The translations under genes were made by a program, and so were the position numbers. From Thiomargarita sp. (GTDB lineage: Bacteria > Pseudomonadota > Gammaproteobacteria > Beggiatoales > Beggiatoaceae): a stretch of 5,372 nucleotides of DNA. The notes under the pieces were generated by a model, which had not been told where the DNA came from, made no database searches, and worked only from the letters and a program-made list of their open reading frames with translations. The stretch is from contig DAOVZS010000150.1 of NCBI GenBank assembly GCA_030635005.1, forward strand, positions 1 to 5,372, in the 5' to 3' direction. Positions 5,076 through 5,372 of this stretch are shown piece after piece. How positions within the stretch are numbered: the stretch's first letter is position 1; each line of letters starts with the position of its first letter.

Positions 5076-5372
5076 ATTGTTTACGCTTATTCCAACGGGC
5101 CACATCTTCAGGACGATCAATATCCCACTGTGTTGGCAATTCATGCCATTGCATGCTTAAATCTCGTAACCGATTTCGGGTGACTTTTAAGACTTGTGAG
5201 GTTCCCCAAGGAATATTGTTTAATAATTCAGGTGTTAAAGTTTGCATTCCTATTAACACATATCCACCATCTTCTGCGGGTGTTAAGACAATACCTTGTT
5301 TTAAAGCCACAAAAGCTTCTTGAATATGGGAGATTGAGAGCGTGGGACAATCGCTCCCTATTAATACAGTTG
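5074..5372 (-). CDS. DUF2064/TIGR04282-like nucleotide-sugar-transferase-fold protein (C-terminal part, partial)
   Basis: About 98 codons are visible; the 5' end lies beyond the right edge and the frame is open to the edge. The order TVLIGSDCPTLS, then LTPAEDGGYVLIGM, then IDRPEDVARW near the C-terminus is the pattern of the DUF2064 family, annotated as TIGR04282 'arsenosugar biosynthesis glycosyltransferase'. It has a GT-A nucleotidyl/glycosyl-transferase-like fold, in which the GSDCP and DGGY segments are the conserved landmarks. The real substrate is not settled for most members and I do not assign one. A GTG within the visible part (around 5310) is internal, since conserved sequence continues upstream of it. 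The stop abuts the Shine-Dalgarno of the LOG-family gene, suggesting co-transcription. Confidence 0.85.
   Translation of the reverse strand, partial: TVLIGSDCPTLSISHIQEAFVALKQGIVLTPAEDGGYVLIGMQTLTPELLNNIPWGTSQVLKVTRNRLRDLSMQWHELPTQWDIDRPEDVARWNKRKQ

Overview
The window is AT-rich chromosomal DNA built around a class III (anaerobic, glycyl-radical) ribonucleotide reductase locus. The NrdD/NrdG2 type, the LOG-family protein and the DUF2064 (TIGR04282-like) protein all look gammaproteobacterial. The low GC and an intein in a core metabolic gene bring to mind large sulfur bacteria of the Beggiatoa/Thiotrichales kind. That taxonomic guess is inference from sequence style, not from a search.

Layout: (1) 1-162, minus strand, is the first 54 codons of a gene that runs off the left edge, tentatively a TauD/TfdA-like dioxygenase. 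(2) 163-572 is a divergent intergenic region. It holds a near-consensus sigma70-type promoter for nrdD, a candidate extended -10 promoter with an FNR/CRP-type site for the leftward gene, and two inverted repeats. (3) 573-3437 is nrdD, interrupted by a 382-aa intein (2082-3227). The intein has intact splicing motifs, a C2H2-like zinc finger inserted in its splicing domain, and a LAGLIDADG endonuclease whose catalytic acidic positions look mutated. (4) 3441-3629 is a separate 62-aa gene encoding only the glycyl-radical module (RVMGY) that NrdD itself lacks. It is in the same frame, 3 nt after the nrdD stop, with its own strong Shine-Dalgarno. (5) 3708-4412 is nrdG, the radical-SAM activase, preceded by a perfect 20-bp palindrome that contains TATAAT. 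(6) Convergent with nrdG, a minus-strand pair: a LOG-family Rossmann protein (4419-5063) and, upstream of it, a partial DUF2064/TIGR04282-like protein (5074-5372).

How it works together: making the reductase should need translation of two polypeptides, excision of an intein from the larger one, association of the spliced 572-aa catalytic subunit with the 62-aa glycyl-radical peptide, and NrdG plus S-adenosylmethionine to put the radical on Gly34 of that peptide. An intein-bearing NrdD, a detached radical module and a zinc finger inside the intein make this the part of the window most worth following up.
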